Assembly: GCA_032353305.1 (NCBI GenBank)
Contig: JAUCNG010400254.1
Span: forward strand, 1-10,568
Origin: Cephalothrix spiralis
Taxonomy: Eukaryota > Nemertea > Palaeonemertea > Archinemertea > Cephalotrichidae
DNA: 10,568 bases
Direction of reading: 5' to 3'
Part shown: positions 1 through 7,539 of the stretch, one piece after another
Layout: the number at the start of each line of letters is the position of its first letter
Numbering within the stretch: position 1 is the first letter of the stretch
Notes under the pieces: generated by a model
The model's database searches: none
Told to the model about the DNA's origin: nothing
The model's input: only the letters and a program-made list of their open reading frames with translations
Position numbers and translations under genes: made by a program

Positions 1-43
1 GTGGTGGACTAAGTATGATATGTCACGCCTAAATAAGTTAGAC

Positions 44-235
44 ACTATTAACTTAATATCTAAATTAAATAGAACCGAAAGAAATCTTTTGTTAAGTCTT
101 ATGTAAATAATATATTTTAGTTTAGATTCATTCATTTCGTGCTTCGCACTCAATAAATGATTCTAAACTAAATTATGTACATAGACTTCACAAAAGACTT
201 CGGTTCTATTTGACTTAGACACACAAGTTAATAGT
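44..235. mobile_element. Foldback element (near-complete palindrome), 192 bp
   Basis: The two halves are reverse complements over almost their whole length. ACTATTAACTT (44-54) pairs with AAGTTAATAGT (225-235), AATAGAACCGAA pairs with TTCGGTTCTATT, and TTTAGTTTAGA pairs with TCTAAACTAAA. The centre is GTGC-TTC-GCAC at 139-149, a tight 3-nt loop. Short indels separate the arms elsewhere. There is no coding capacity. Structure and size fit a non-autonomous foldback/MITE copy; the transposase family is unknown and I cannot fix a target duplication. Confidence 0.8.
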
Positions 236-254
236 AGGCCTATCTAACCTATAC

Positions 255-825
255 TTATACAACGTGTCCCGATATTATGGAAAACAGCCAAAAATACTTC
301 ATGTGCATGAATTTGTCTGAAAATGTACGACATTATCGAGAGAGAAAAAGTTTTATTTCTAGAATAGTCATGTTCATTGATATATTCTTAATTACAGAAA
401 TTAAGTTTTGTAGTGATTTCCCCAGTAAGTAAATTAGTACGTAAAACGGAGCGGCACCGTGTAAATAAATCGTGAAGCACTGAATGTATGATTGTCTGAA
501 TCAACCGAACGATAGGAGGGTTCCATCATTAAATTTTGTTTATTTGTCTTCATATACAGCACCCGACGTAGATCGTAGTCTACCTATGATGATAATTTGG
601 TGAATCGATCGGGAAGAATAAATAATTCAATACGTGTACAAAATCTAGGGTGGGGAGATATCGACAATTGATTTCCAAAATAAATTTTAAATCCAGCGTT
701 CAGGTTATTTTAATGTATTTGCTAGAGACTAAACATACTAAATTACTTATGAATGAAATAACAAATTTATCGAGAAATAGCAGTTCATTTAGCTGTTTTC
801 CATAATATTGGGACACGCAGTATAA
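255..825. mobile_element. MITE-like element with ~35-bp terminal inverted repeats
   Basis: Left end 255-289 and right end 791-825 are inverted copies: TTATAC, two variable bases, CGTGTCCC, one variable base, then ATATTATGGAAAACAGC. Only three or four of 35 positions differ. The 500-nt interior is AT-rich with no open frame of note, so the copy cannot move by itself. The high identity of the ends suggests a fairly young insertion. A TA target would be compatible with the flanks but is not demonstrated. Confidence 0.8.
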
Positions 826-1120
826 CTCGTTGTTATTGGATACCAAGATGCGTCTCAAGATAATGTTGTTGTCGTGTTATATGATAAATTACATTTATAC
901 CCTAAAGTACAATTATATGTAAGATAATATAATAAGCAATAATAAGTGGTAATAACTTGTAAATGAGAAGGATAATGCTCAAGGTTGGATTTAAAAGGTC
1001 TGATGTCCGCGTCAATTAAACGATTGGTTTGGATTGCAGTGGTGTTATTGAAATCGTTATTACCAAGTGTTCATGATTCTAGAATGATGGTGCCCTTGTA
1101 TTACGACACTGCTGCCATGG

Positions 1121-1477
1121 GGTTCATTCGAAAAGCGAAATGCGAAATTAATGGTCATTAAAATTTCCCAAAAATCATATTAAATTTATTTCTCTGGTAT
1201 AAAAAATAATTAAAAACGTAATATAATCTATTTTTACTGGCATTACATGCAAAACGCAAAGAAAAAAACAATTTTACAAATTATTATTTCGCCGAATTAT
1301 TCAGTGTTTTTCTGAAACAGAATTCATACGGAATACAAGTTTGTAAAATTGTTTTTTTCTTAGATTTTTTACATGCAATGCTAAAAGAAATGGATCATAA
1401 TATTTGTTATACCAGAGAAATGAATTTAATATGATTTTGGGGGTATTTTAATGACCATTTCGTTTTTCGCATGAACC
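1121..1477. mobile_element. Foldback element, ~357 bp palindrome
   Basis: Long arms: GGTTCAT (1121-1127) pairs with ATGAACC (1471-1477), and the arms continue inward through AATGGTCATTAAAAT, AATCATATTAAATT, ATTTCTCTGGTATA, TTACATGCA and a block around AAAAAAACAATTTTACAAA. Both halves share these blocks in the same order with AT-rich indels between. Similarity may extend outward to about 1105 and 1492. Open frames here are palindrome artefacts. A non-autonomous foldback copy is the best reading. Confidence 0.8.
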
Positions 1478-1852
1478 CGCTGCCGTGTAACCGCTATTCA
1501 AAAACGATAATTTTTTAAAACTGTTTTCAAGAGAGAAAAACTTCTGGCTCATCAAGTCTTTTTTTATTGATCCCAGCAACGGAATTATCCACCCCGTGAT
1601 AAATGCGCACCCGAGTGTCCGTGCTAAATAATATTGCGGATTTGAATTTAGCACTTCCACCCGAAGTTAGAATGATAGTGCTCTATCAGATAAGCAAAGA
1701 ACAGAAGCCTAATCTTGCATCTATCAGAGGACCCCCTTCAGAGTAGAATCATCAGACGTCGAATGAAGAAAAAAAGTCGATAAAAAAACTTGCCGCCGAC
1801 TAACTTTGAAAATTTAAAGAGAGAAAAAAGTGTTCAATTCAACATTTGATTG

Positions 1853-1957
1853 CATAAGTTTATGGTACTTTTGGGGTTAAACCTTGAGACCCCAATTTTC
1901 GAGGGTCGGGCCCACTTGGGTCTGAAGCTTAAACACCAAAAGTTCCATAAACTTGTG
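1853..1957. mobile_element. Compact hairpin repeat, 105 bp, family also present at 10418
   Basis: CATAAGTTTATGG (1853-1865) pairs with CCATAAACTTGTG (1945-1957) with one mismatch. The arms continue through CTTTTGG, TTAAACCTT/AAGCTTAA and GAGACCC/GGGTCTGA toward a GC-rich centre (GGGTCGGGCCC). This GC-rich core stands out from AT-rich surroundings. The window end contains a related sequence in the left-arm orientation, so this is a dispersed family rather than a chance palindrome. Confidence 0.75.
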
Positions 1958-2125
1958 TATAAAAATATAAATTATACTTCAGAATTTAATTTTGTTTGCG
2001 CCGACGAGATTTTTTGAAAATTCTTTTAAATTTTACTGACGACGAGCATTTTTGAAAAGTATCCAAATAAATCATGGGAATAGTTTTTAATCGTTTCGCG
2101 ATATCAGGAAACCTATATGAGTATA

Positions 2126-2155
2126 CTTCCTCAGAAAAAGCTTCCTCAGAAAAAG
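2126..2155. repeat. 15-bp tandem duplication
   Basis: CTTCCTCAGAAAAAG occurs twice head to tail without interruption (2126-2140 and 2141-2155). It looks like a recent slippage or microduplication product. Confidence 0.85.
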
Positions 2156-2464
2156 AATTTCCACTTCATGATGCACAATTATAAACTTTTCCCATTCAAG
2201 TTATCTCCATTAGTCCCTGAAATTCTAAAGAATAGGTGCTATTAAAAACACGGAAATTCTAACGGCTAAGACTGCAGGCAATTCATCTAAAAAGTAAAAT
2301 ATGGAACTCTGAAAAGGATTTAATGAGCACCGGCACCTCTAATGCTGAAAAGTAACTTCTGGGAAAGTGTTTAACCAAAACAAGCTCTCAAGAAGAATTT
2401 CATTCCTGCTGGCGGCGCTTAAACTATGCGTAAAGATCCCTGGTCCCTATTCTATCATAAGTAT

Positions 2465-2485
2465 GACATTGACTTAGTCAATGTC
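2465..2485. repeat. Perfect 9-bp hairpin
   Basis: GACATTGAC and GTCAATGTC flank a 3-nt TTA loop. It lies just left of the inverted-repeat element starting at 2529. Nothing links it to a known function. Confidence 0.7.
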
Positions 2486-2528
2486 TCATAGGAAAGGTCC
2501 AACATCTTTAGCTTTGGATACATCTGTA

Positions 2529-2985
2529 TTATGCACCAGTAAACGGGAGGGGGGTGCCGGGAAATGTCAAAATAGCGCTGCTTAGCGCTAGCGCTAGGAT
2601 TGCTCAAAGCAGTGCTATTAATCGCAGCCGGGGACGCTTTTTCGATAGCTATCTGACGCTACGGATCGCCCATAGGGGCAGGAATTTTTATATTTTTTTA
2701 TTTCTATAGAAAAATCAGTTTGCAAGTGGAACAAATGAGCAAAAAAACGAAAAAACATAACTTTCATCTTTATTTTCCTTTTTTTAAATATACTATATCA
2801 AAAGAAATTGCGCTCTGGAGAGCTATAAACCGCCTCCCCACCCGGGGACTACTCACTGAAGGAGTTCTGTGGATCACCAGATCCACAGATTTCTAGCGCT
2901 AGGATCGCTCTAAGCGTCGCTAAGACTCGCTATTTTGATATTTCCCCGCAACCCCTCCCGGTGTATTTCATTGACTGGTGTATAA
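2529..2985. mobile_element. Inverted-repeat element, ~457 bp, with GC-rich AGCGCT-type subterminal repeats
   Basis: The ends TTATGCACCAGT (2529-2540) and ACTGGTGTATAA (2974-2985) are inverted copies with one difference. Inside them lie matching CGGGAGGGG and GGGAAATGTCAAAATAGCG blocks (right arm: CGCTATTTTGATATTTCCCC, CCCCTCCCG). Clusters of AGCGCT/TAGCG units follow in both arms. A perfect 10-bp stem with a 4-nt ACCA loop (2866-2875 with 2880-2889) sits near the right arm. There is no coding capacity. The family is not recognised. Confidence 0.75.
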
Positions 2986-3690
2986 GTTCGATTGACGTCT
3001 TAAATGATTCTTCCTTATGATCAAGTATTGAACGTATTAACCCCAACCTGCCCTAACCCTTTCTCTCACGAGCGTTACAGATGTTCTGCCAATCAGTTAT
3101 CGAGCTATGCTCAGACGGATATGATAGACCTTGTCTATGAGACTTTGCTTAAAGTGAATAGATATTGAGATAGTAAACACTTCCGTTAATGGCATCATCG
3201 TGACCTAGATTTCTATATGCTATTGTCATTGGCATATGAACTATGCCCGGTTGGCATCTGGGACGAGGCATACTAGCCTACAAATGTATTTGAGGGTTAA
3301 ACATGTTAAATGCGGACCTGTTTAAACCAGCATTTCATTTTAGGAATCTTCGGAAAAAAGGTTGTAACGCTAAGCGATAATAGGGAAGGCATCCAGTTCT
3401 AATGGCCTTAAATTGAGGCGAAAATTCCCTTTATATATAACCTCATTCCCGAAAATTACTAAACCGAAATGCTGCTTTGAATTGATGGAAATGGCGTGTA
3501 TTATATTGCACGCATGTATTTCTACATTTAATGTTATTCTTTTAGATAATGATGTTTGCAACATACGGTAAAATATAGATTATTTTCCGTTGATTTTTTA
3601 GTAAATTGTTAGCTGTAGAGGTAATATTTTATAACTTGTGAATTTGATATCGGGCTTAGAATAGGTATAATTGGTTGGTTTTTTAAGGTT

Positions 3691-3921
3691 GCGCAAGTAG
3701 TTAAGCTGTTTGACTATGGGCAGAAACGCGATTGCGCTAGAATAATTGCGCCAGAGTAATAATGATAGCTGGTAGCTATGTAGTATGTTACTCTATTTTA
3801 TATAAGCCCGCATTGTCTTTATCTACATGTATGCCACGCCCGGACAAATAAGTTATAAGCCACGCCTCCGGCTACCAGATGGTTTCGTCAATCCAGAGTT
3901 AAACAGCTTCACTACTTGCGC
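3691..3921. mobile_element. Short MITE-like element, 231 bp, ~29-bp terminal inverted repeats
   Basis: GCGCAAGTAG (3691-3700) pairs exactly with CTACTTGCGC (3912-3921). The repeat continues as AAGCTGTTTGACTATGG against AAGCTGTTTAACTCTGG after reverse complementing. The interior is non-coding and includes two CCACGCC copies. These ends differ from those of the other elements, so this is a separate family. Confidence 0.75.
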
Positions 3922-3971
3922 ATACGATAAACGACATCCGGATTCTGGTAAATTGGAGACTTAAGGAGTTT

Positions 3972-4129
3972 AGGGGTATGTTTTTATCCGTATGTAATAG
4001 ATTTTATTGTCCTAAAAACAAATAAATAACATAGTGTGACGTCATGAATTAATTAAATTTTACAAATACATAAAAATCGGGTCGGTTTAGGACATAAAAA
4101 TGTATCACAGACCGATAGAAATAACCCCT
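3972..4129. mobile_element. Foldback element, ~158 bp
   Basis: Left arm 3972-4016 and right arm 4086-4129 are inverted copies sharing AGGGGT, TATCSGT, ATTTTWTTGTCCTAAA-like blocks, at roughly three quarters identity by eye. The spacer between the arms includes a perfect TGACGTCA palindrome at 4037-4044. No open frame. Confidence 0.65.
4037..4044. promoter_or_regulatory. TGACGTCA (CRE-type palindrome)
   Basis: An exact match to the CREB/ATF consensus, lying in the spacer of a foldback element. A single 8-bp match can arise by chance; activity is not shown. Confidence 0.3.
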
Positions 4130-4315
4130 TTTTTACCGGGATTGTTTTCTTACTTCAAAATTGTATTTTTTATAAATTGACGCCAGAAAGTCACAAAATG
4201 GGTTAGTGTGTCGTGTGTGACTTCCGTTCATTCAGCCTTTGATGGTCATTTATATATATAAAATATTGCCTCTACGTAGCCTTTCTTTTCATTTAATTAA
4301 TCACGCTTTTCTAAC

Positions 4316-4415
4316 ATTACTATTGTAAGTTTCAATGTAAGAACGAACCAAAATGCTATACGATTTAAACGCCATTTTCGTTCGTTCTAACGGTGAAACA
4401 GACAATAGCAGTAAT
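4316..4415. mobile_element. Small foldback element, ~100 bp
   Basis: ATTAC...TATTG...GTTTCA...AAGAACGAACCAAAATG on the left pairs with CATTTTCGTTCGTTCTAA...TGAAAC...CAATAGCAGTAAT on the right. Small indels separate the blocks and a loop of about 20 nt lies near 4360. Non-coding. Confidence 0.7.
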
Positions 4416-4715
4416 TAAGTTTTAACCCATTTATTTCTACTTTACAGTTTCTTTATTATCTCGTAATTTAGCTTGCTTGCTATTTTTACAAACATCTGCC
4501 AGTATCACAGTTATTCAATTTTTCTTTTTATAGTCATAGTAATTATACTAATATAGAGCATGCCTAGAATGAGTTGAGGTGTTTTTATTTTCATGAGTAC
4601 TCATTCGGTGCCTTAACACGTTTTTACCTTTTTTGCTTGACCTTGCACTTATATTTTTGAGAGATTCTCCCGCTTCAAGGTATGTAAAAAATAATTGTTG
4701 GGCTTTTTAGAGATC

Positions 4716-4727
4716 TGCGCATGCGCA
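4716..4727. promoter_or_regulatory. NRF-1-type palindrome (TGCGCATGCGCA)
   Basis: An exact match to the NRF-1 consensus YGCGCAYGCGCR, in the left arm of the 4608-5155 element. A second perfect copy lies at 4744-4755. Binding is inferred from sequence only. Confidence 0.4.
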
Positions 4728-4743
4728 CTTCGAGTTTTCGCAC

Positions 4744-4755
4744 TGCGCATGCGCG
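4744..4755. promoter_or_regulatory. NRF-1-type palindrome (TGCGCATGCGCG)
   Basis: A second perfect consensus copy, 16 nt after the first. Its partner in the right arm (near 4990-5001) is degraded by CpG-to-TpG/CpA changes, whereas the partner of the first copy (5015-5026) is nearly intact. Confidence 0.4.
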
Positions 4756-5837
4756 AATCAATAACATAACAGCTGATGTATGTAGGTTAGGGTCTTTCTA
4801 TCTGCTGATAATACATTTATATAGCCTAAATCCAGCCGATAATGAGATATTGACAGTCGAAAAATATTATTCATATTTTTTGGACTAGAATATCTCGACA
4901 ACTGCTAGTTTTAGACTATACAAATATACTACCAACAAATAGCAATATGCCACTTATCTACCCGAATCAGCTGTTATTTTTTCGATTCGTGCATGTGCAA
5001 TGCAATAACTGAAGTGCGCATGCGTTTAACTCGAAAAGGGCTCAATAGATTTTTTTATGTTACATACCTTGAAGCGGTACCGGTAGAATCTCCAGTTTTC
5101 AAAAATAAATGTCAATGCAAGGTTAAGCAAAAAAGATAAAACCGTGTTAAGGCACGGGTGTATACTGCTTACCAACTGCATTATGTAACATTTGATTCAC
5201 AGCAATCTCACTTTTGGTGATATGGGCCTACAACTAACATAATCACTTAATCTTTGTTTTAAATCACAATAATAATTTAAAAGCATGTCTAAAACATCTG
5301 AGGTATTTCGATCTACTTTTTATCTTACATACATGTAATTAAAATTTCTGATTTTATTTACTCAAGAAAACCTATATTAACATATTTTAATGCAAAATAT
5401 ATGAATAAAGCTGGAAAATATTTGCAAAAAATACGGAAATAATTATTTTGACCTCACAACCCAGCGTATGCAAATTATTACCCCTCCCCGTAACTTTGAT
5501 TGTGTGAATAATATTTTGCAAAATTTTAAATTTCTTTTGTTTACATTTACAAAGAAAAATGTTACAAGCTTTCTAATGCTAACAAGAATTAACGAAAATT
5601 TATTTTACATGATTTAAAATCAATTAATTGTTAACGTTGTCTAGATGCATTGAATTGGGAGAGAGGAAACAAGGTCAAGCGGCTTAAACGTGTGTTTTTG
5701 GCCATTTTATCCAAAAAAATTGTTTATCTACTCATCACGGCAGTTTTTGTTTACATCGATTATTTGACATATTATTTTTCCAGCATATCCCGTGTTTGGA
5801 TTCAAATTATTAATTTAAACCCTATTTTCTTTAACAG

Positions 5838-5894
5838 TGAATCCAAACAAAATGAAGAAGCTGAACTGAATTCGCAGAGAATTAAACATGGATT
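5838..5894 (+). CDS. BMAL1: BMAL1-like gene, internal exon (fifth from the end)
   Basis: This 57-nt exon is bounded by a pyrimidine-rich acceptor (CTATTTTCTTTAACAG) and a full-consensus donor (GTAAGT at 5895-5900). It begins by completing a codon with its first base, then reads ESKQNEEAELNSQRIKHG and ends with two bases (TT) that the next exon completes to Leu. It is hydrophilic and charged, as expected of the low-complexity linker between PAS-B and the transactivation domain of BMAL1, but I recognise no family motif in it. Assignment rests on splice sites, phase agreement and position. Length 57 and phase 2-2 make it symmetric, so it could be skipped without a frameshift. The open frame continues upstream into the intron from 5650; that part has no support as coding sequence. 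Confidence 0.55.
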
Positions 5895-6394
5895 GTAAGT
5901 TGTGATATATTGTATCGGCCTAGGGTGCATGGTCCTTATTTTGCAATTTTTGGAAAAGGTGGCTAATCGTATTATGGTGGCATTTGATGAGGAAAAAATA
6001 TTCAGTTTATTGGTTCAAAAATCACCTCAGTAGCCAAAACTGTTTTATTAAATAATGTGTCTGTCATATCCTATTATTTTAGCTATATGATATTGTTACT
6101 GTAATATAGTACTTTAATTTGTCTTTTTATTAAAAAATTCATGTAAAGATAAAAATCAAATTTTACTGAATCATCTTCAAAATTATTTAAAGGCCTGCAT
6201 GTGACTGCATGTGATCGTTTTTAATTCAACAACACTGTATCATTATTATTATCATTTTAAAACTCCATTTGTATATACATTCTTCTTTTTTGTAATTATT
6301 TGTTCTCCTTCTGCACTGTATATTATGTTTAGCACCACAGAGAGGCACTTTTTTGTTGATCTTTTAAATAAATAAATATAATTTGTCTTTTTAG
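5895..6394 (+). other. Intron between the 57-nt and 31-nt exons
   Basis: A 500-nt intron with donor GTAAGT and acceptor TTTTTAG. It is AT-rich with short homopolymer and ATT runs near 6242-6255. No inverted-repeat element or RNA gene is visible in it. Confidence 0.6.
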
Positions 6395-6425
6395 GGAGAT
6401 GCAACAAACTCAGAATCAGAATTTG
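6395..6425 (+). CDS. BMAL1: BMAL1-like gene, 31-nt microexon
   Basis: This very small exon lies between an acceptor preceded by TTGTCTTTTTAG and a perfect donor GTAAGT at 6426-6431. Its first base completes the Leu codon started in the previous exon. It then reads EMQQTQNQNL and ends on a codon boundary (phase 2 in, phase 0 out). The polar, Gln/Asn-rich peptide fits the disordered linker upstream of the BMAL1 transactivation domain and has no diagnostic motif. Skipping it alone would shift the frame, so it should be constitutive if real. The call is supported by the two good splice sites and by exact phase agreement with both neighbours. Confidence 0.6.
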
Positions 6426-6825
6426 GTAAGTACATTCATTATTTAATTCCGTTGACACTTTTTGATGGAACTTTGTTTTCCTTGCATAATGCTGTATTAT
6501 TAAACAAATACGATCGTTAAAATAACTGCATTGTATTGCACTAAAAAATTGTACAATAACTTAAAATACAGTATCTAGGTCGTAATGCCTTATAAACATT
6601 ACATAATGTAAATATTCATGTGAAATTAGGATCATGATCATTATGTGGTAGTGATATACTGTTTTAGAATTGTAGTCTTGCCTGTTGCCTCGATTTCATC
6701 AGCCGGGAGACCACCTACAAAATACTAGAAATAGACTGCTTGCCTGCTCGAATACGGTAATACGGTCATTTTCAACGAACTATGGAGATCTATACTTAGA
6801 GAATCAAATTGTGTACATTCGCACT

Positions 6826-6873
6826 TGTCAGAGTTTCAGTCTTGCATAGTTCTACTAGACCGATACTCTGACA
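6826..6873. repeat. Short inverted repeat in intron
   Basis: Arms 6826-6842 and 6857-6873 match at 15 of 17 positions when one is reverse complemented, with a 14-nt loop. A further 6-bp pair (ATTGTG at 6808-6813 and CACAAT at 6879-6884) brackets it, so it may be a remnant of a slightly larger foldback. No function is implied. Confidence 0.55.
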
Positions 6874-7017
6874 TAATTCACAATCTTATTTTCTGCATAA
6901 CATCTCACCTGTCGTCGAAAATGGTGTGGTGCCATTGATTGGTTAACCGATTGAGGTGACCGGGCGCTGGACCCCCCAGGTGTTGTATACTCAGCTTTGA
7001 AGAAATCATACATCCGG

Positions 7018-7103
7018 CCATGATGGCCGATTGGTCTAAGGGACTGATTCTTAACTAGTCGACGGAGAAGGCAGAAGTAATTAAGTGTCGTGGGTTCGAA
7101 CCT
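7018..7103 (+). pseudogene. tRNA-like sequence of class II (Leu/Ser) type: tRNA pseudogene or SINE head
   Basis: An A box-like run (TGGCCGATTGG, 7024-7034) and a near-perfect B box (GGTTCGAACCT, 7093-7103) lie at the spacing of a class II tRNA, which has a long variable arm. The D-arm region resembles Leu/Ser tRNAs of animals. A 5-bp anticodon-type stem with one wobble pair and one mismatch surrounds loop TTCTTAA, which would place CTT at the anticodon. That does not agree with a Leu or Ser identity. Acceptor-stem halves do not pair well. I therefore read it as decayed, either a tRNA pseudogene or the RNA polymerase III promoter head of a tRNA-derived SINE whose body would continue to about 7200. 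It sits inside an intron on the same strand as the gene. Confidence 0.6.
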
Positions 7104-7165
7104 TGCCTATGTTTTAATATTTAAGTGTAGTTAGACAAATCAGATAAATTGGATATCGATTATGC

Positions 7166-7198
7166 CAGGGTATTATGAAATATGATATAAATACCCTG
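7166..7198. repeat. Perfect 9-bp hairpin downstream of the tRNA-like sequence
   Basis: CAGGGTATT at 7166-7174 is the exact reverse complement of AATACCCTG at 7190-7198, with a 15-nt AT-rich loop. It could be the tail structure of a tRNA-derived SINE or a chance palindrome shortly upstream of the next exon's acceptor. Confidence 0.5.
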
Positions 7199-7233
7199 AA
7201 ACGATACATGTATTTTATCATTTGTATTTTCAG

Positions 7234-7261
7234 GTGCCGCTGGGTGCTTCATCTAACCGAG
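7234..7261 (+). CDS. BMAL1: BMAL1-like gene, 28-nt microexon
   Basis: The acceptor is strong (TTTGTATTTTCAG) and the donor is weaker (G then GTATTT at 7262-7267). The exon is read from a codon boundary as VPLGASSNR plus one base that joins the next exon to make Gly (phase 0 in, phase 1 out). It is too short to carry a motif. Support comes from agreement of phase with the exons on both sides, which would fail for most chance intervals. The weaker donor makes its 3' edge the least certain splice site of the set. Skipping it alone would break the frame. Confidence 0.58.
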
Positions 7262-7539
7262 GTATTTGTTTTTCCTTAAATACATTTCGCCGAACGTTAC
7301 TATTAATTATATTGGTCCCTAAAAACCACTAGTGCTTCGACTAAACCATTAGTCATTTAAGAAAACCAAACATCATGTGATCACTTATCGACCAATTAAA
7401 ATGAATAATTTGAAAATAAGATAGGTGAAACAGTATTGATATGCCATACACTGAAAGTATGTTGCCTTATTTTTATTTTTTTCCAAAGACAAACGACTTC
7501 TACTCCATCTATTAAGTACATGTATATATTCATTTACAG

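Larger units (their letters stand above)
4608..5155. mobile_element. Large foldback element, ~548 bp, palindromic almost throughout
   Basis: GTGCCTTAACACG (4608-4620) pairs with CGTGTTAAGGCAC (5143-5155). The arms run inward through TTTTTTGCTT, ACCTTGCA, GATTCT, CGCTTCAAGGTATGTAA, CGCATGCGCACTT and AACAGCTGAT (4768-4777, paired with 4966-4975). Weaker pairing continues to a centre near 4870: 4799-4851 against 4889-4941 reverse complemented agree at 39 of 53 positions. There is no open frame, so the element is non-autonomous. The right arm has lost several CpG sites that the left arm keeps, in TpG/CpA form, as expected of methylated repeats that decay with time. Confidence 0.85.
1..5837 (+). 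other. Probable large upstream intron of the BMAL1-like gene, filled with foldback elements
   Basis: The first exon seen (5838) starts with a split codon, so coding sequence must continue upstream. I searched the + strand for exons of the bHLH, PAS-A, PAS-B or post-PAS-B region and found no convincing acceptor, open stretch and donor combination. The stretch is therefore best read as intron of at least 5.8 kb, by inference. It holds nine separately listed inverted-repeat elements. Between them the sequence is AT-rich, unique-looking and without long open frames. I see nothing further in 826-1120, 1478-1852, 2986-3690 or 5156-5837 apart from small palindromes. Confidence 0.6.
6426..7233 (+). 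other. Intron carrying a tRNA-like sequence and small hairpins
   Basis: An 808-nt intron, donor GTAAGT, acceptor GTATTTTCAG. It contains a 17-nt imperfect hairpin at 6826-6873, a tRNA-derived sequence around 7018-7103 and a 9-bp perfect stem (7166-7174 with 7190-7198). The rest is unremarkable. Confidence 0.6.

Noticed and set aside
1448-1660. 70-codon minus-strand open frame
   Set aside because: It overlaps the right arm of the 1121-1477 palindrome, shows no motif and has no splice or promoter support.
3043-3062. Telomere-like CCCTAACCC string
   Set aside because: Only a single unit and a half, not a tandem array.
3370-3564. 64-codon minus-strand open frame
   Set aside because: No recognisable family or splice sites; length is within chance for this composition.
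5650-5837. Open frame upstream of and continuous with the first exon, containing a hydrophobic stretch
   Set aside because: It is contiguous with the intron side of a good acceptor (ag at 5836-5837). It resembles no BMAL1 sequence, and its membrane-like stretch comes from T-rich DNA.
1-5837. Upstream PAS-B or linker exons of BMAL1
   Set aside because: No acceptor, open stretch and donor combination with the needed phase 2 end and no PAS-like peptide could be found, so they are assumed to lie outside the window.
6252-6458. 68-codon minus-strand open frame
   Set aside because: Antisense across the 31-nt microexon and its splice sites; Lys/Ile-rich because the DNA is AT-rich.
7018-7103. Functional tRNA gene
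   Set aside because: Acceptor stem halves do not pair and the apparent anticodon does not match the class II body.
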